From: Basidiobolus meristosporus CBS 931.73
Lineage: Eukaryota; Basidiobolomycota; Basidiobolomycetes; Basidiobolales; Basidiobolaceae
NCBI GenBank assembly: GCA_002104905.1
Contig: MCFE01000105.1
Coordinates: 1-64,000 of the forward strand
Direction of reading: 5' to 3'
DNA length: 64,000 nucleotides
How positions within the stretch are numbered: position 1 is the first letter of the stretch; each line of letters opens with the position of its first letter. The position numbers and the translations under genes were made by a program. Positions 43,432 through 54,880 of this stretch are shown in pieces. Below the pieces are notes generated by a model. That model saw only the letters and a program-made list of their open reading frames with translations. It was not told the DNA's origin and made no database searches.

Positions 43432-43968
43432 TGTTATGAATAGACACAAGGCAGGAGGAAAAGCTAGGCATGGCAGGAAGGGACTTAGGTGTGGACCATC
43501 AAGGCAAGGCAGGATTCAAGGCAAGGCAGGATTCAAGGCAAGGCTGTTTATTCAAGACCTATGTTTATCAGACTGAGGAATACTTAAGGGGGGATAGGAC
43601 TATATATACTTTTGGCTATACTGATGCCCAGAGATATTAGCTAATACTAATGGGGTTGTGGGGTGAGGCACAGCAATGGTGCTGGGGATAATGACATAGA
43701 TGACACGGCACTGAGACAGGATGGGGAAATGGATTGGGTCACCTGATCATGTGACTAAGTCATGTGACATGGTATTTCCATATATGGTACTGGACTATGA
43801 AAAATACGATGGAAAGCTTCCATGGAATGTTCCATTGTGTAACAATGGTTAGGAATGGTCAGGAACTTTCTGGAAGGTGGTAGAAGGTTCCAGAAGGAAT
43901 CTCTTAGAAATTGAGCTAGGAAGCTGAAACTTGGCATGGGTGCTCATGGTTGTCATGTGATCATGACA
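43432..43968 (+). repeat. Solo LTR of a third LTR family
   Basis: 537 bp, TGTTATGA..TCATGACA ends (inverse repeat 7 of 8), with a TATATATAC box inside. Flanked by CTTAC (43427-43431) and TTTAC (43969-43973), a target duplication with one change. It carries a 17-bp tandem repeat (TCAAGGCAAGGCAGGAT, about 43499-43542). Confidence 0.7.
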
Positions 43969-44065
43969 TTTACGGACTAATTAGCAGCTGAGATACCATC
44001 CAATTGGAGTAATGGTAACCAAAAAGATAAGTATTAGTGTAACTGATAGTGTGATATGCATTTAT

Positions 44066-44433
44066 TGTTACAAGTCTTGATATAAGAGTTGTTGAGGAAT
44101 AGGGAGTTTAGCTAGTATTGTTTTCACTAAAACTTGAACTGATTTTTATTGAGGTTCCAATAGCTCCTTATATACATTTTGCCAGATCAATTGCTGACTA
44201 ATTGTATTTCCTATTGTAGGTTGTGGCTGATGACTCATTTGATTGCATCATCATCACCCAATAAGATCTTACTTAATATATATATTTCTGTCTGATAAGG
44301 ATCTGCTGATTCATTTGCTGACTAATGCTACTGATTTCATAGAAAATACTGATATACTGATAACCTAAACATATACTAAGTAATTTGACTAAGAAATGAT
44401 CTAACTTAAACATTTAAGCGGCAGATCATAACA
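44066..44433 (-). repeat. 3' LTR of gypsy element D
   Basis: 368 bp, inverse orientation (TGTTACAAGTCTTG .. GCAGATCATAACA). Followed on + by TTCTCCCCTACC, the complement of the polypurine tract. Confidence 0.92.
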
Positions 44434-44440
44434 TTCTCCC

Positions 44441-46186
44441 CTACCAAAATTGAGAGGGTTCTCCTGAATCTCTTTTCTTGTGATACCAACATCTTGATGG
44501 TTCAGTATTGTCAGCAAGTCTTGCAAGCTTGAGTCTGTTTCTATGAACTAAGTCTTCCCAGATATTACCTTGTTTGTCCACCAGTTGGTAATTTGCAAAT
44601 GGACATTCTCTGATGATCCCAAATGGTCCTGTCCATTGTGGCTCAAGCTTCTTCCAAGTGTTGTTTCTTAGCAATACAAATTTCCCAACTGTCAATACCT
44701 CTGGTGCTATTGTCTTATCAAATCTCTGCTTCATCTTTTCTGCACTTTGAGATACTTTGGCCTGTGCCTCTTGTCATCTTTGTTCCAATTGCTGGTGTCT
44801 GCTGGGCTGACTAAGCTCATCTTTTAAGGCATCTGTAAGCCTGGGTTGTGTGAGATCTCCTGGAATCCTTGGTTCACATCCATACACTAAGTAAAATAGT
44901 GATTGCTGGGTGGTGTTGTGTACTCTGACTCTGCATGCAAAGAGTGCTTCGTCTATATACTCATCCCATCTACTGATAACTCCATTTGCATACTTGGTCA
45001 GCATTTTTCCAAATAATCCATTAAACTGCTCAGTGACTCCATTAGTTCTGGGGTGATATGCCAAGGTTTTCAGGTGTCTGATCTGCTGCATTTCCAGGTA
45101 CACCTCTAACGTCTTTGCCATAAAGTTTGCTCCTCTATCAGATAAGATCTCCACAAGGCATCCAAACTTCATCAGGATCTCATGGTAAATGAAACTTGCA
45201 ACTTCTTGTTCACTGTCTATTGGTACTGCTTTAGCAACTGGCCATTTAGTGGCATGGTCAATTGCTACTAGGATCCAATGGTTGCATTGTTGTAAAAATT
45301 TGTATTTCCACCTAAATATTCACCTAACTTAGTCACTTAGATCATCACCTTCAAATCCTAGAGAATACTGACCAAATTCCTTATTGGGATTTACTTAGAA
45401 TATTTTCACCAAAATACCAGGTACCCAGAACATTAAAAATCTCAAAGTTGTCCAAACAGCCCCAAACTTTGCACACATGTTCTTGGGACCTTCCTTAACC
45501 TATTCTACATGTTTGTAATGCCAAGACCAGGTAAAAGTATAAATACCACTTTTACATTCAATAAATCATTAAGTGAAAGCAACATAATTTACTTGTTCTC
45601 CAAATCACTTCCAATATCTCCAAGACTCTTACAACATGCATTTCCTGGTAGTTGGCAGTCTTCCAATAAAGTCAATTCCCCATCTCCCAAATGGTCTTAC
45701 AGGCTCCAAAGGAAAGAGTTTGGCAACTCATTGTGGCTTGCCTTGATTGATTTGGCAGTTTGGGCATGTTTTCACTATCTTCTCAATATATTGTTTCATT
45801 CTGGGCTACCATGCTCTGGCTTTCACAAGGCTATAGGTTCCTTCAATTCCAAGATGTCCATATCCATTGTGTAGCTTATATATTAAATCCAGGCAAGCAA
45901 CAAAAGGACAATAGGCAATAGGGCTTCCATCAACAATTTGGTAGAGTGTTTCATCCTGTAAAACAAATTTGCTGGCTTCATCCCGGATTATCTTCTTTAT
46001 CTCTTCATCCACCCCATTAGGAATGGCTTGGTCCTCCAAGTACTTTGGTAATAGGCTTGGTCAATCTGATTCATGCACCAGGTTGAGTTGTGCAACTTGA
46101 TCTAATCTTGATAAGGCATCAGCAACTGTGTTGTTTTTTCCAGGGCAGTAGACAATCTCCAGGTCAAATTGCTGAATGTATTAACT
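44441..46186 (-). pseudogene. Integrase and RNase H tail of gypsy D
   Basis: Minus-strand frames 44441-44734 (C-terminal domain, VLLRNNTWKKLEPQWTGPFG), 44774-45172 (core with EILSDRGANFMAKTLEVY and TNGVTEQFNGLF) and 45806-46039 (zinc domain side). The core is split by the inserted copia LTR. One stop follows ALSRLDQVAQLNLVHESD (TGG-to-TGA type). Confidence 0.87.
45288..45636 (+). repeat. Solo copia LTR inside gypsy D, with target duplication
   Basis: 349 bp, TGTTGTAAAAATTTG..CTCTTACAACA, flanked by perfect 5-bp duplications TGCAT (45283-45287 and 45637-45641). This is a young copia insertion reduced to a solo LTR, and it fixes the LTR ends and TSD length of the family. Confidence 0.95.
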
Positions 46187-48199
46187 CTATCTTGTCATTC
46201 TTTTGGAGAGTACCTTCTGAGTATATATATACTTGAGGGAGGCATGATCAGTCTTCACAGTGCATTTGACTCCTTCAATACAGCATCTCCATGTCTTCAA
46301 CCAGTGTATTATAGCAAGCATCTCCTTCTCATGGACTGGATAGTTTTGCTCTGCTGAGTTCAGTTTCTTGGACTCAAAGGCAACAGGGTAGTCCTTTCCC
46401 TTGTGTTCTTGGCTCAGCACTGCACCAATTGCATAATCTGAAGCATCTGTGCACAGAGTGAACTCTTTTCTGAAGTCTGGTATTATTAAGCTTGGCAGCT
46501 TAGCAAGTTCATTCTTGAGCGTCTGGAAGGCAGTCTCACAAGCTATGTCCCACTTGTAGGCATTGTCTTTCTTGAGGATATCAGTTAAAGGGGCTGCAAT
46601 ACTTGCAAAAGACTTGACAAATCTCCAATAATAGGAAACTATTCCAAGGAAGGATCTGAGTTCTGATATGCTATGGGGCTGCTTCAAATTCTTGATAGCT
46701 TCAACCTTCTTAGGGTCCAAGGTCACTCCTGTGCTAGTCACTATGTGTCCCAGGTATTCAACATGCTCCTTGAAGAATTCACACTTGGCTAGCTTGCCAT
46801 ATAGCTTGTTTTCTCTTAGTTTCTCCAAGACCTTGTCAATGTGCACTACATGATCCTCTTCTGTCTTGCTGCATAGCAATATGTCATCCAGGTAGATTAT
46901 CACAAACTTGTCTAAGTACTCCTGAAAGACAGTCTGCATCAGCGTCATGAATGTTGCAAGGGCATTAGTGAGGCCAAAACTCATGACTGAGTACTCGTAA
47001 TGTCCATATCTGGTCCTAAATGCTGTCTTAGGAATATCTTCTGGTTTCACCCTAATTTGGTTGTATCCTGAAATGAGGTCAATCTTGCTGAAAATAGTGG
47101 CTCCATTAAGTTGGTCCAAGAGCTCATCAATCCAAGGTATGGGGTACTTATTCTTGATGGTAACTGAGTTCAGGGTTCTGTAGTCAATGCACATCCTAAG
47201 TGTTCCATCCTTCTTTCTCACAAAAAGCGCTGGTGCTCCCCAGGGTGACTTGCTGGGCCTGATGTATCCTTGCTCCAATAGCTGATCAATTTGTCTCTTC
47301 ATTTCCTCCAATTCCAATGGACTCATTCTGTAAGGTGTCTTGCTCACTGGAGGGCTATCTTCTGTGTCAATGCCATGACCCATGTCTCTGACTGGTGGTA
47401 GGCTTACAAGCTCATCTGGGAACACGTCTGAATATTTCTTCAAGAGAGTCTGGACCTGCTGGGGTGCTGGGGTAGAGGAATCCTCCTGTAATACCGCCAT
47501 GAGGAACATCTCGGTATCTTTTCTAAGTGCTCTACAGAACTGGGTCTTGCTAAGTTCACTTGTCTCACACACACTGGAGTTGACCAAGTTGAAATCCAGT
47601 CTGGCAGGTAATAGCTCATAGGTCTTGTTGTCTTTTTGGAACGGAGTAGCATGGGTTCTCCAGTTGATTGACGGATTACAACAAAATAGCCAGGTTTTTC
47701 CAAGTACAAGGTCAAGCTTGCAGTTCCCAAATATATAGGCCTGCAGATCTTCATCATAGTCATTGATCTTCATCCTTACTGGCTGGGTAATAAGTGTCTG
47801 CTTGTGTGGAGGTTCAAAAGCATCCTGAATTTCCAACACAAGCTCATCCCAGGTAGAGATTGTAGAGCATCCCATCAGATTGGCTAACCTGATCTTGTTG
47901 TGGTACCACTGTAAGGCTGCATCTGCCAGGTAAGAAGCTGCATAATGCAACTTGCTTTCAGGAGCAATTCCTTTAGCTTTAAAAGCTTCTTCAATCTGAA
48001 AGAGCCAAGTTCCCAGGTTTTCATTGACTCTACCATGGTACCGGTTGACCCTCACACTAAAGTTGCTCTTGACAGGGCTTTGCTGGCTCTGTGCCATGGT
48101 AGTCATTCCTTGTTGCTGTTGGCTAAGGATCTGGAGTGACTGTTGCTGTTAGGCCAGGATTTGATGCATGGCATTCTTCCATTCTTGATTGTCTGACAT
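46187..48199 (-). CDS. Gypsy D gag-RT fusion ORF (gag C-term and protease active site deleted)
   Basis: The 639-codon open frame 46187-48106 starts [20 protein letters not shown]. The original gag start is probably at 48199 ([16 protein letters not shown]), followed by one TAA. Residues 1-105 are gag ([31 protein letters not shown]). At [12 protein letters not shown] (about 47790) the frame jumps, in phase, to the protease C-terminal part ([17 protein letters not shown]). The zinc knuckle and D-S-G region are thus missing. RT is complete ([28 protein letters not shown] at about 401-410). RNase H keeps [13 protein letters not shown] and [14 protein letters not shown], ending at a TAG where gypsy C has TGG. 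Confidence 0.88.
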
Positions 48200-48257
48200 C
48201 TTGAAGGAGGTTTCTTCTTTCTTCAAGAGGGAGGTTTCTGGTTATTGCTGATACTGA

Positions 48258-48625
48258 TGTTACAAGTCTTGGCATAAGAGTTGTAGAGGAATAGGTAGTT
48301 TAGCTAGTATTGTTTTCACTAAAACTTGAACTGATCTTTATTGAGGTTCCAGCAGCTCCTTATATACATTTTACCAGATAAATTGCTGAATAATTGTATT
48401 TCCAATTGTAGGTTGTGGCTGATGACTCATTTGATTGCATCATCATCAACCAATAAGATCTTACTTAATATATATATTTCTGTCTGATATGGATCTGCTG
48501 ATTCATTTGCTGACTAATTCAACTGATTTCATAGATAATACTGATATACTGATAACCTAAACATATACTAATTGATTTAACTAAAAACTGATCTAACTTA
48601 AACATTCAAGCAGCAGATCATAACA
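48258..48625 (-). repeat. 5' LTR of gypsy element D
   Basis: 368 bp, very similar to the 44066-44433 LTR, indicating fairly recent insertion. The inner side (on -) begins TCAGTATCAGCAATAACC, where a primer site should lie. It resembles only loosely the GGTATCAG of iMet-type sites. Confidence 0.92.
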
Positions 48626-49011
48626 TTATTCACATTCACAGTAAAGAAGCATATCTAAATACCAGATTTTACCTACCATAATAGTGGTATCCAATTGTGC
48701 ATATGATGCAAACATTACAAGTTGGCACAATCATCCAAGCAAACCTTATTGTGTCAGATTGTGCCAGAGTGTGCAAGAATGTCCCGTATGGTGCAAAATT
48801 GTCCAAGAGCAATCCTGCCTAATGATAGCTATAATCATACAGTCAAGAGCACTAAACAAGTGGCAAAAAAAACACCAGGTAGCTGGAAGAATACTAGTAA
48901 GGGACAAGCAGGCAGAAATGGATTTCCTATGAAAATAAATTGATGCTGCAGGTAAATCTGATCCAAATCAGCTATCATGATCCCACAATGAGGCCATCAT
49001 AATGCTGGTGT
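48626..49011. repeat. Unassigned repeat plus left end of CACTA-like copy 2
   Basis: 48830-48930 (AAGGGACAAGCAGGCAGAAA) matches the repeats near 36780 and 59000. 48938-49011 matches the left end of CACTA-like copy 1 (ATCAGCT, ATGATCCCA, CATCATAAT). Confidence 0.55.
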
Positions 49012-50538
49012 GGTAGGGTAAATAGTCCTCCCACAGAGAAGTTATTCTTATAGCTATTATGGTCAACATGTCCATATTTTATCTTAGCAATATTATCCCA
49101 TTCTTCTTTGCCCATATTATTAGTTTTATCTGCATGTGATGTTTATGCTGATTAGTTATTAGCATTGTTATCCCAGATGTTATTCACATTTGTGATTGGT
49201 ATGTGTATCTAAATTAGGCATTTATTTGTGTTAGTACCTGTGACACACAACTTAAGTCTGTGCTACCATTCCTACCATTTCAATACCATATGAGGAATCT
49301 CTATCTTACACAGGTTTTAGACTACTGATCCCTCATCGGTAGGATGTGCAACACCTTTCATAAACTTCCAGGACCAATTTGGAATATTCTTAGCTCATAG
49401 TGATGTAATCAGGAATTCCACTGATGCCTTAATTTTCTAGAACCTTGTCATTAGTAACATTTGGCAATCAGGAAAAGTATTTTAGGGAAATCAATCCATC
49501 AGTAATAAACCATCACTTCTATCAGTAGTACTTCTCCCTTATTGATTAGCAGTTGATCACTGCATCTATCTTCTACAGTTACTCCTCAGACCTGCCATCA
49601 GGGAGCTTCTCTGGGCAGTGCACAAGACACAGATATGCCTTTAGAGACACTTGGAGCACCTAGGAAGCTAGAGAAGCAGGAGCTTTTACCAGATTGTCAT
49701 ATTGACATAGACACTAGCAGTTTAGACCCAGAGGTTATTGCACCCATCAGACACCCCACACACCTTGGTTTATTTGTTTCTCTGTGGGGTGGTTGGGTAA
49801 ACATACCCCCACAGACAAGCTCATACATAGAGCTGTTATGATACACTTATCCACACTTTATCTTATCAGTACTATCCCATTCTTCTTTGCCCATACTATT
49901 TGTAGTATCCCCATATGATGCTGACCTTGGTTGGTTATGAGCTTTAGTTATCATAGATGCTATTCAGCTTTGTGATCAGTATATGTATCTGCATTAGGCA
50001 AGTACCCATGGCAAACCTGTCACACATGACATTGCACTATGTTACCATTCCTACCATTTCAATACCATATATGGTATCTCGATGTTACCCAGGCTTCAGA
50101 CTACTATTCCCTGATTGGTTGAATGTGCTGCACCTGTTATACCCTTGCAGTACCTCCTTGGAGTATTTTTAGCTCATAGTGATGTCATCAAGACTTCCAC
50201 TGATGCCTGGAATCTTCTAAAACCTTGTCATTAGTAATTACTTTGCAATCTGGAAAACTGTTAAAAGTCAGTTCCTTACCAATAAATCATCCCTTATATT
50301 AGTAACACCTTTCCCTTATTGAATAGCAGTTAATAATTGCACCTACATTCAGCAGTTACACCTCAGACCTGCCATCAAGGAGCTTTTTGGGGTAGTACAC
50401 AAGGCACACAGAGGCCTTTGGAGACACTTGAAGCCCCTAGGAGGTTAGAGAAGCAGGAGCTTTTACCAAAGTGACATATTGACAAAGATACTAGTGTTTA
50501 GACCCAGAGGTTGTTGCACCCTTTAGACACCTTGGTCT
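49012..50538. repeat. Tandem pair of ~780-bp LTR-like repeats
   Basis: Two diverged copies, roughly 49012-49790 and 49790-50538, in direct orientation. Shared blocks include CCCATTCTTCTTTGCCCATA, CTACCATTCCTACCATTTCA and CTCAGACCTGCCATCA. Each ends with a short frame (in copy 1, 49635-49841, PLETLGAPRKLEKQELLP). The pair interrupts CACTA-like copy 2. Class unknown; an LTR plus leader of an unseen element is one possibility. Confidence 0.65.
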
Positions 50539-50902
50539 TGCAATTATGAAGTGATTTGGATATAAGGAACTTATCAAGATAGAGTGATAATAGTTGAACT
50601 GTTGTTTATTTAGAAAGAGGATAAGTATTTATACCCCTGTAGAAGTAATACAGCTGTAACACTAAGTTAGAAGGGTTTCTTAACATTCAGGAGCATTCTT
50701 TAACAGTGTCATAGTTGGGGTATAATGTTTGGTGAAAAGTATTAATTAATCTTCATTATGGGGGAATGGTCATAGCATTATAGATGTAAGAAACTAGTAA
50801 AGCTGGGGCTGCAAATAAGTTCTACAGTGACCAAGAGTAGTGTAGTATTGCTAAGTAAAAATTTAGCTGCTGAATAATAGCAAATAGCCCAATATTTCAA
50901 CA
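50539..50902 (-). repeat. Probable solo LTR of a fourth family
   Basis: On the minus strand, TGTTGAAATATTGGGC to CACTTCATAATTGCA (TG..CA), 364 bp, with a TATAAATAC box inside. No target duplication visible, so tentative. Confidence 0.45.
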
Positions 50903-52959
50903 CTCACACATGTTGAGTTGTGTAGCTTCTCCCAGGAGTATCTCTACACTACCCTATTGGCAGCCTAAAATTATTGACCCTGTTCACAAAGTTATGACTG
51001 GATTGTGATGGTATTTTGCAAATTCTACTGCTATATACATAAGTAAGCCATAAAGTGTTTGAGCCATTCTTTGACACAACTTGAAGGCATTTGGATAGTC
51101 TTATTGTGGCCCACACTTACTTGAATAGACCCAACTGGTTAGCACATGTAAATGTCATAGATGCAAGAAGACTTGACAGTATCTTGACAGCCTTTATGTG
51201 GACAACTGTTGGCAACATGGTGGCAGTACTGCCACCTGCAGCTAGTACTGTACAAGATAACTGTTCCAATTTACCAAATGGTATTTCCTATTGCTACCTC
51301 CCCTTGCACTATTCATATATTCCATTGAAGAAGCACTCCCCCCCAATTTATTTGCTTACCAACTATTAGTGTGGATACTCCACATATTGTTCAGATCAGA
51401 AAAAAACTATTGGCCTCCTGCTTGCTAACCTCTACAAATATGCACACCTGCTGAAATTGACACACTTCTATCACCTCAGCTTTACAGCTGTACTGTGTGA
51501 TACTTGCAAAGTTGCCATATACCTTGTATTGCTGTTAACATCTATATCTTGCAAGCAAATGCTTAGTTGAGTCACTTTTGATGAGAATACCTTTTGAATA
51601 TCCATAATTACATCTTGGTATACAGCCAGAATATTCCTTCTCCCTGCTGGATTCAGGGCACTTTTAAAGGTAGGCTTAGGTTCTTGTTTGTATGAATTCC
51701 CTACTGAATGGTGTAGAGATCAGCTTGTACCCAGCAGAAATCTGATATACCTTTTTAAAGTTGTCCTGACAGAATTAGTTGCTTGTTGTGCTCAATCCAA
51801 CCATGCATTACTTGCCTAAGTACCCACACACTAGGGCTATGTAGCATCTTAATACCAAAGGCATAGGTGTCTCCATGTGCACATCTGTCCTTAATATTCT
51901 CCATCACTTCCTGGATGTCCTCAATGTGCCAACTCATCACATCCATGAAACATATGCAGGTAGTATTGTTAATAAGATTTGGATATGTACTACCTGCAAC
52001 TTGACTTTTCACCCTGTTTCCTCACACATCCACTCCATAGGAAACTACCAAAAGGTGAAACATGGTTCAATATTCTCCACATACCAAGCAAGATGGAGTA
52101 GATAATGGATACAGTATCAGCAGTGATTTATACATTCAGCTTTATACTTGTAGTTTAGCTGCTCAAATCCTAACACCAGCTCCACATATAAAAGCAACAG
52201 ATACACCAAGTGTGCACCGGTGATCCACTCCTGGATAGATATTCCTACAATGTCAACATATGACTGCCAATAGTTTCTGTATACTCTGTGCAGAAATTGC
52301 TCCAGGAGGCCACTTGATAAACATAGTTTCAGCTCATCCAGTCCCCGCATTTTTATTATTGCATATACAAATTAATATTGACTAGGGCTTGCAAGAAATA
52401 ATTTGGGTATTGAAATTCTGTAATATCCTGCTAATGCTTTCAAGTTTTTCTGGTCTCTCAATAGGTTCACATAGCTTTAAATGCCTCATTTACAAGTTGG
52501 TCAGTATTATAAGGATATTATTGCAGAGCAAATGCATTACCCCCAGTGGAAAGCTTTTGCACCAGCAGATTCCTTCTTTCTTTAGTGTCTCTGTTTTGTG
52601 ATTTACTCCATATTCTGGCCAATGACTGATAGCTTGCCAGCATTGCTGCTATTACACGCTGACTTCTATATGAACTCTCTGTGGGAAGAAGATGCTCTTA
52701 ATACTGATGAATGGATAATATTAATGTGTGTAAGCTATTGAGTAAATCTGCTGGATCTCATATGTTTGACAGCAACACCATTGATTTTGACCAGAAAAGC
52801 TGGCTATCTTGCTGATGACTGGGGTATCTTGACTGCAGATAATAATATGTGCTTTGCATGATAGTTGTTTACTAGCATCCTGCTGGAAAGCATACAAGAT
52901 TAACACAGTAATGGATTGAGATGGCTATCCAGGTTGGATGGTGACTTAAGCGCAGACAA

Positions 52960-53940
52960 AAGTACCCATTGTACTGGAGAAAATCCACTTTTTGACCTTT
53001 TTTTTTGGACCAATATTGTGCTGGATGTTCAAGTGCAAAGAAGATTTGAGGACATGCACCTGGTACTTAATACCCATGGTACACTAAATCTAGCTTCTGT
53101 AGCTTGTATTATGATCTGCTGCTTGAATGTTTAAGTTAGATAAGTTTTTAGTCAATCAATTAGTTATTTGCCTAGGTTATCAGTATATCAGTATTATCTA
53201 TCATATCAGTAACATTAGTCAACAAATGAATCAGCAGATCCTTATCAGACAGGAATAGATATATTAAGAAGGATCTTATTGGGTGATGATGATGCAATTT
53301 AACAAGTCATCAGCCAAAGCCTACATTAGGAAATACAATTAGTCAGCAATTTATCTGGCAAAATGTATATAAGGAGGTGCTGGAACCACAATAAAGATCA
53401 GTTCAAGTTTTAGTGAATACAATACTAGCTAAACTCCCTATTCTTCTACAACTCTTATACCAAGACTTGTAACACTTGTATCATGTAGCAAAAATGAATG
53501 GCACTATCATTGTCCACTGGTACTATCAGGCACTATATTTAAATATCAGCCCTAAAGTAAGATCAACACAAAGCACTTTTAGTGCCAGATAGTATTGGTG
53601 GACCAAGATAGTGCCATTCATTTTTGTGACATGATACAAGCTACAAGAGCTAGATTTGAAGTGCCTTGGGTATTGTGTACTAGATGCATGTCTTCAGTCC
53701 TTCAATGCTCTTGCACATCCTGCACAACATTGATCCAAAAAAAAAGGTCAAGAAATGATTTTTCTCCAGCACAAAGGGTGAGATATGTGGGCTGCATTGC
53801 ATGAAGATGCAGAGCTGTGTTTCACTCTCTGTGGCCAAGTTTAGGTCTGCTATATTTCTCTGGCACTAAATGGCACTATTTGGCACTTCTGGCTCAATGT
53901 GGCACTATTCATTGGAACAAGTTTAATGTTTATCATCAAA
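52960..53940. mobile_element. Long fold-back element (MITE-like) with a gypsy solo LTR inside
   Basis: The left arm (about 52970-53106) and right arm (about 53630-53780) are inverted copies (e.g. AAATCTAGCTTCTGTAGCTTG against the inverse CAAGCTACAAGAGCTAGATTT). The inverse pair continues inward from 53475 to 53640 (CTTGTATCATGT, AAAAATGAATGGCACTATC and inverse). The right end TGGAACAAGTTTA matches the end of the small element at 30427. The left outer end seems deleted. A gypsy LTR splits the left arm. Confidence 0.72.
53107..53474 (+). repeat. Solo gypsy LTR in the fold-back arm
   Basis: 368 bp, TATTATGATCTGC..CTTGTAACA, same family as 42728-43096. Flanked by CTTG on both sides (53103-53106 and 53475-53478), a 4-bp target duplication. 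Removing it restores the left arm of the palindrome. Confidence 0.9.
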
Positions 53941-53987
53941 TATATCAGAAATGCTTGCACTTGATTGACACTGAGAGTGGTATACTA

Positions 53988-54333
53988 TGTTATAAGAGTC
54001 TTCAAGATAATGGAATAATCAGGAAAACAAGTGGCTTATGTGATTTGCACTTGTTGATTTATTGAATGCAAAGCTAGTAATTATACTTTCTCATGGTCTA
54101 GGCATTACAAGCCCATAGAGTAGGTTAAAAAGGTCCCAAGAACATGTGTGCAAAGTTTGGGGCACTTGGACAACTTTGAGAATATTCAAGTTCTGCATAT
54201 CTAGTATTGTGGTCAAAATATTCTGAGTAAACTCCAACAAGGAATTTGGTCAGTATTCCCTAGGATTGGAAGGTAATAGTCTAAGTGACCAAGTTGGGTG
54301 GATAATTAAGTGGAACTTTAAGCTTTTACCACA
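53988..54333 (-). repeat. Solo copia LTR, minus orientation
   Basis: 346 bp, TGTTATAAGAGTCTTC..TTTTACCACA, inverse of the 349-bp copia LTR. Inserted in the transposase remnant. No perfect target duplication remains. Confidence 0.8.
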
Positions 54334-54880
54334 CATTATAGCCTCACAATACTTGTTTGACTGCATGAGCTTTTTTAGATAAGGTATTACTGCAATATAG
54401 GCCAAGTGTGAACAATAATTTCCTCTTATGGTAGTGGATTCTTGCCAAGCTGGACATATTGGAATGGGGGCATTTTCTGATGTGAATGGCATGAAACTGT
54501 TGGCACATGCTGGTTTTAGAATGACCTCTGGGTCATATATTGCCAGCTGTTTGACAGTTTCCATATGTAACAAGTACATGGCAAGTTGCATACCAGAATG
54601 ATTTTGGCAAGAGGTAGCAATAAATCCTCAGGGCTCCCTTACCAGTACAGGTGGAAGTATGCTACTTCTCTAGCCACAACTTCACATCATTCACCAGTAA
54701 ATGACTTACTGGGCTCACTTGGCTCCACAAAGTAGCCTTTGTGCTCTTTTCTGTTGGTGTTGTCTCATTGAAGGCTGAGATATGCCAAGAGGTATCACAA
54801 ACTCACCCATGCTGGTTAGTACAAGGTGAAAAGTATTGCTGGGTATTATTATAGAAGTATACCAGCAGCTTTGAGTCAAT

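Larger units (their letters stand above)
44066..48625 (-). mobile_element. Ty3/gypsy element D, both LTRs, non-autonomous
   Basis: LTRs at 44066-44433 and 48258-48625. The 4-bp TTAT at 44062-44065 and 48626-48629 is consistent with a target duplication. Internal order gag-(deleted)-RT-RH-IN. A solo copia LTR is inserted in the integrase (45288-45636). It is the best-preserved element in the window, with only a few stops. Confidence 0.92.
50903..54880 (-). mobile_element. CACTA/Tnp2-like transposon, copy 2, with nested insertions
   Basis: Minus-strand pieces: 52117-52350 (MRGLDELKLCLSSGLLEQFL, WQSYVDIVGISIQEWI), 51755-52012 (HIEDIQEVMENIKDRCAHGD), 52721-52906 (AHIIICSQDTPVISKIASFS) and 54250-54591 (PICPAWQESTTIRGNYCSHL). 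They are in the same order as copy 1 and extend it at the C-terminal side. Insertions: fold-back element about 52960-53940 and copia solo LTR 53988-54333. Fully degenerate. Confidence 0.6.

Noticed and set aside
48240-48257. Classical tRNA 3'-end primer site in gypsy D
   Set aside because: The sequence after the 5' LTR (TCAGTATCAGCAATAACC on -) lacks a TGG start and pairs only partly with any tRNA end I can recall.
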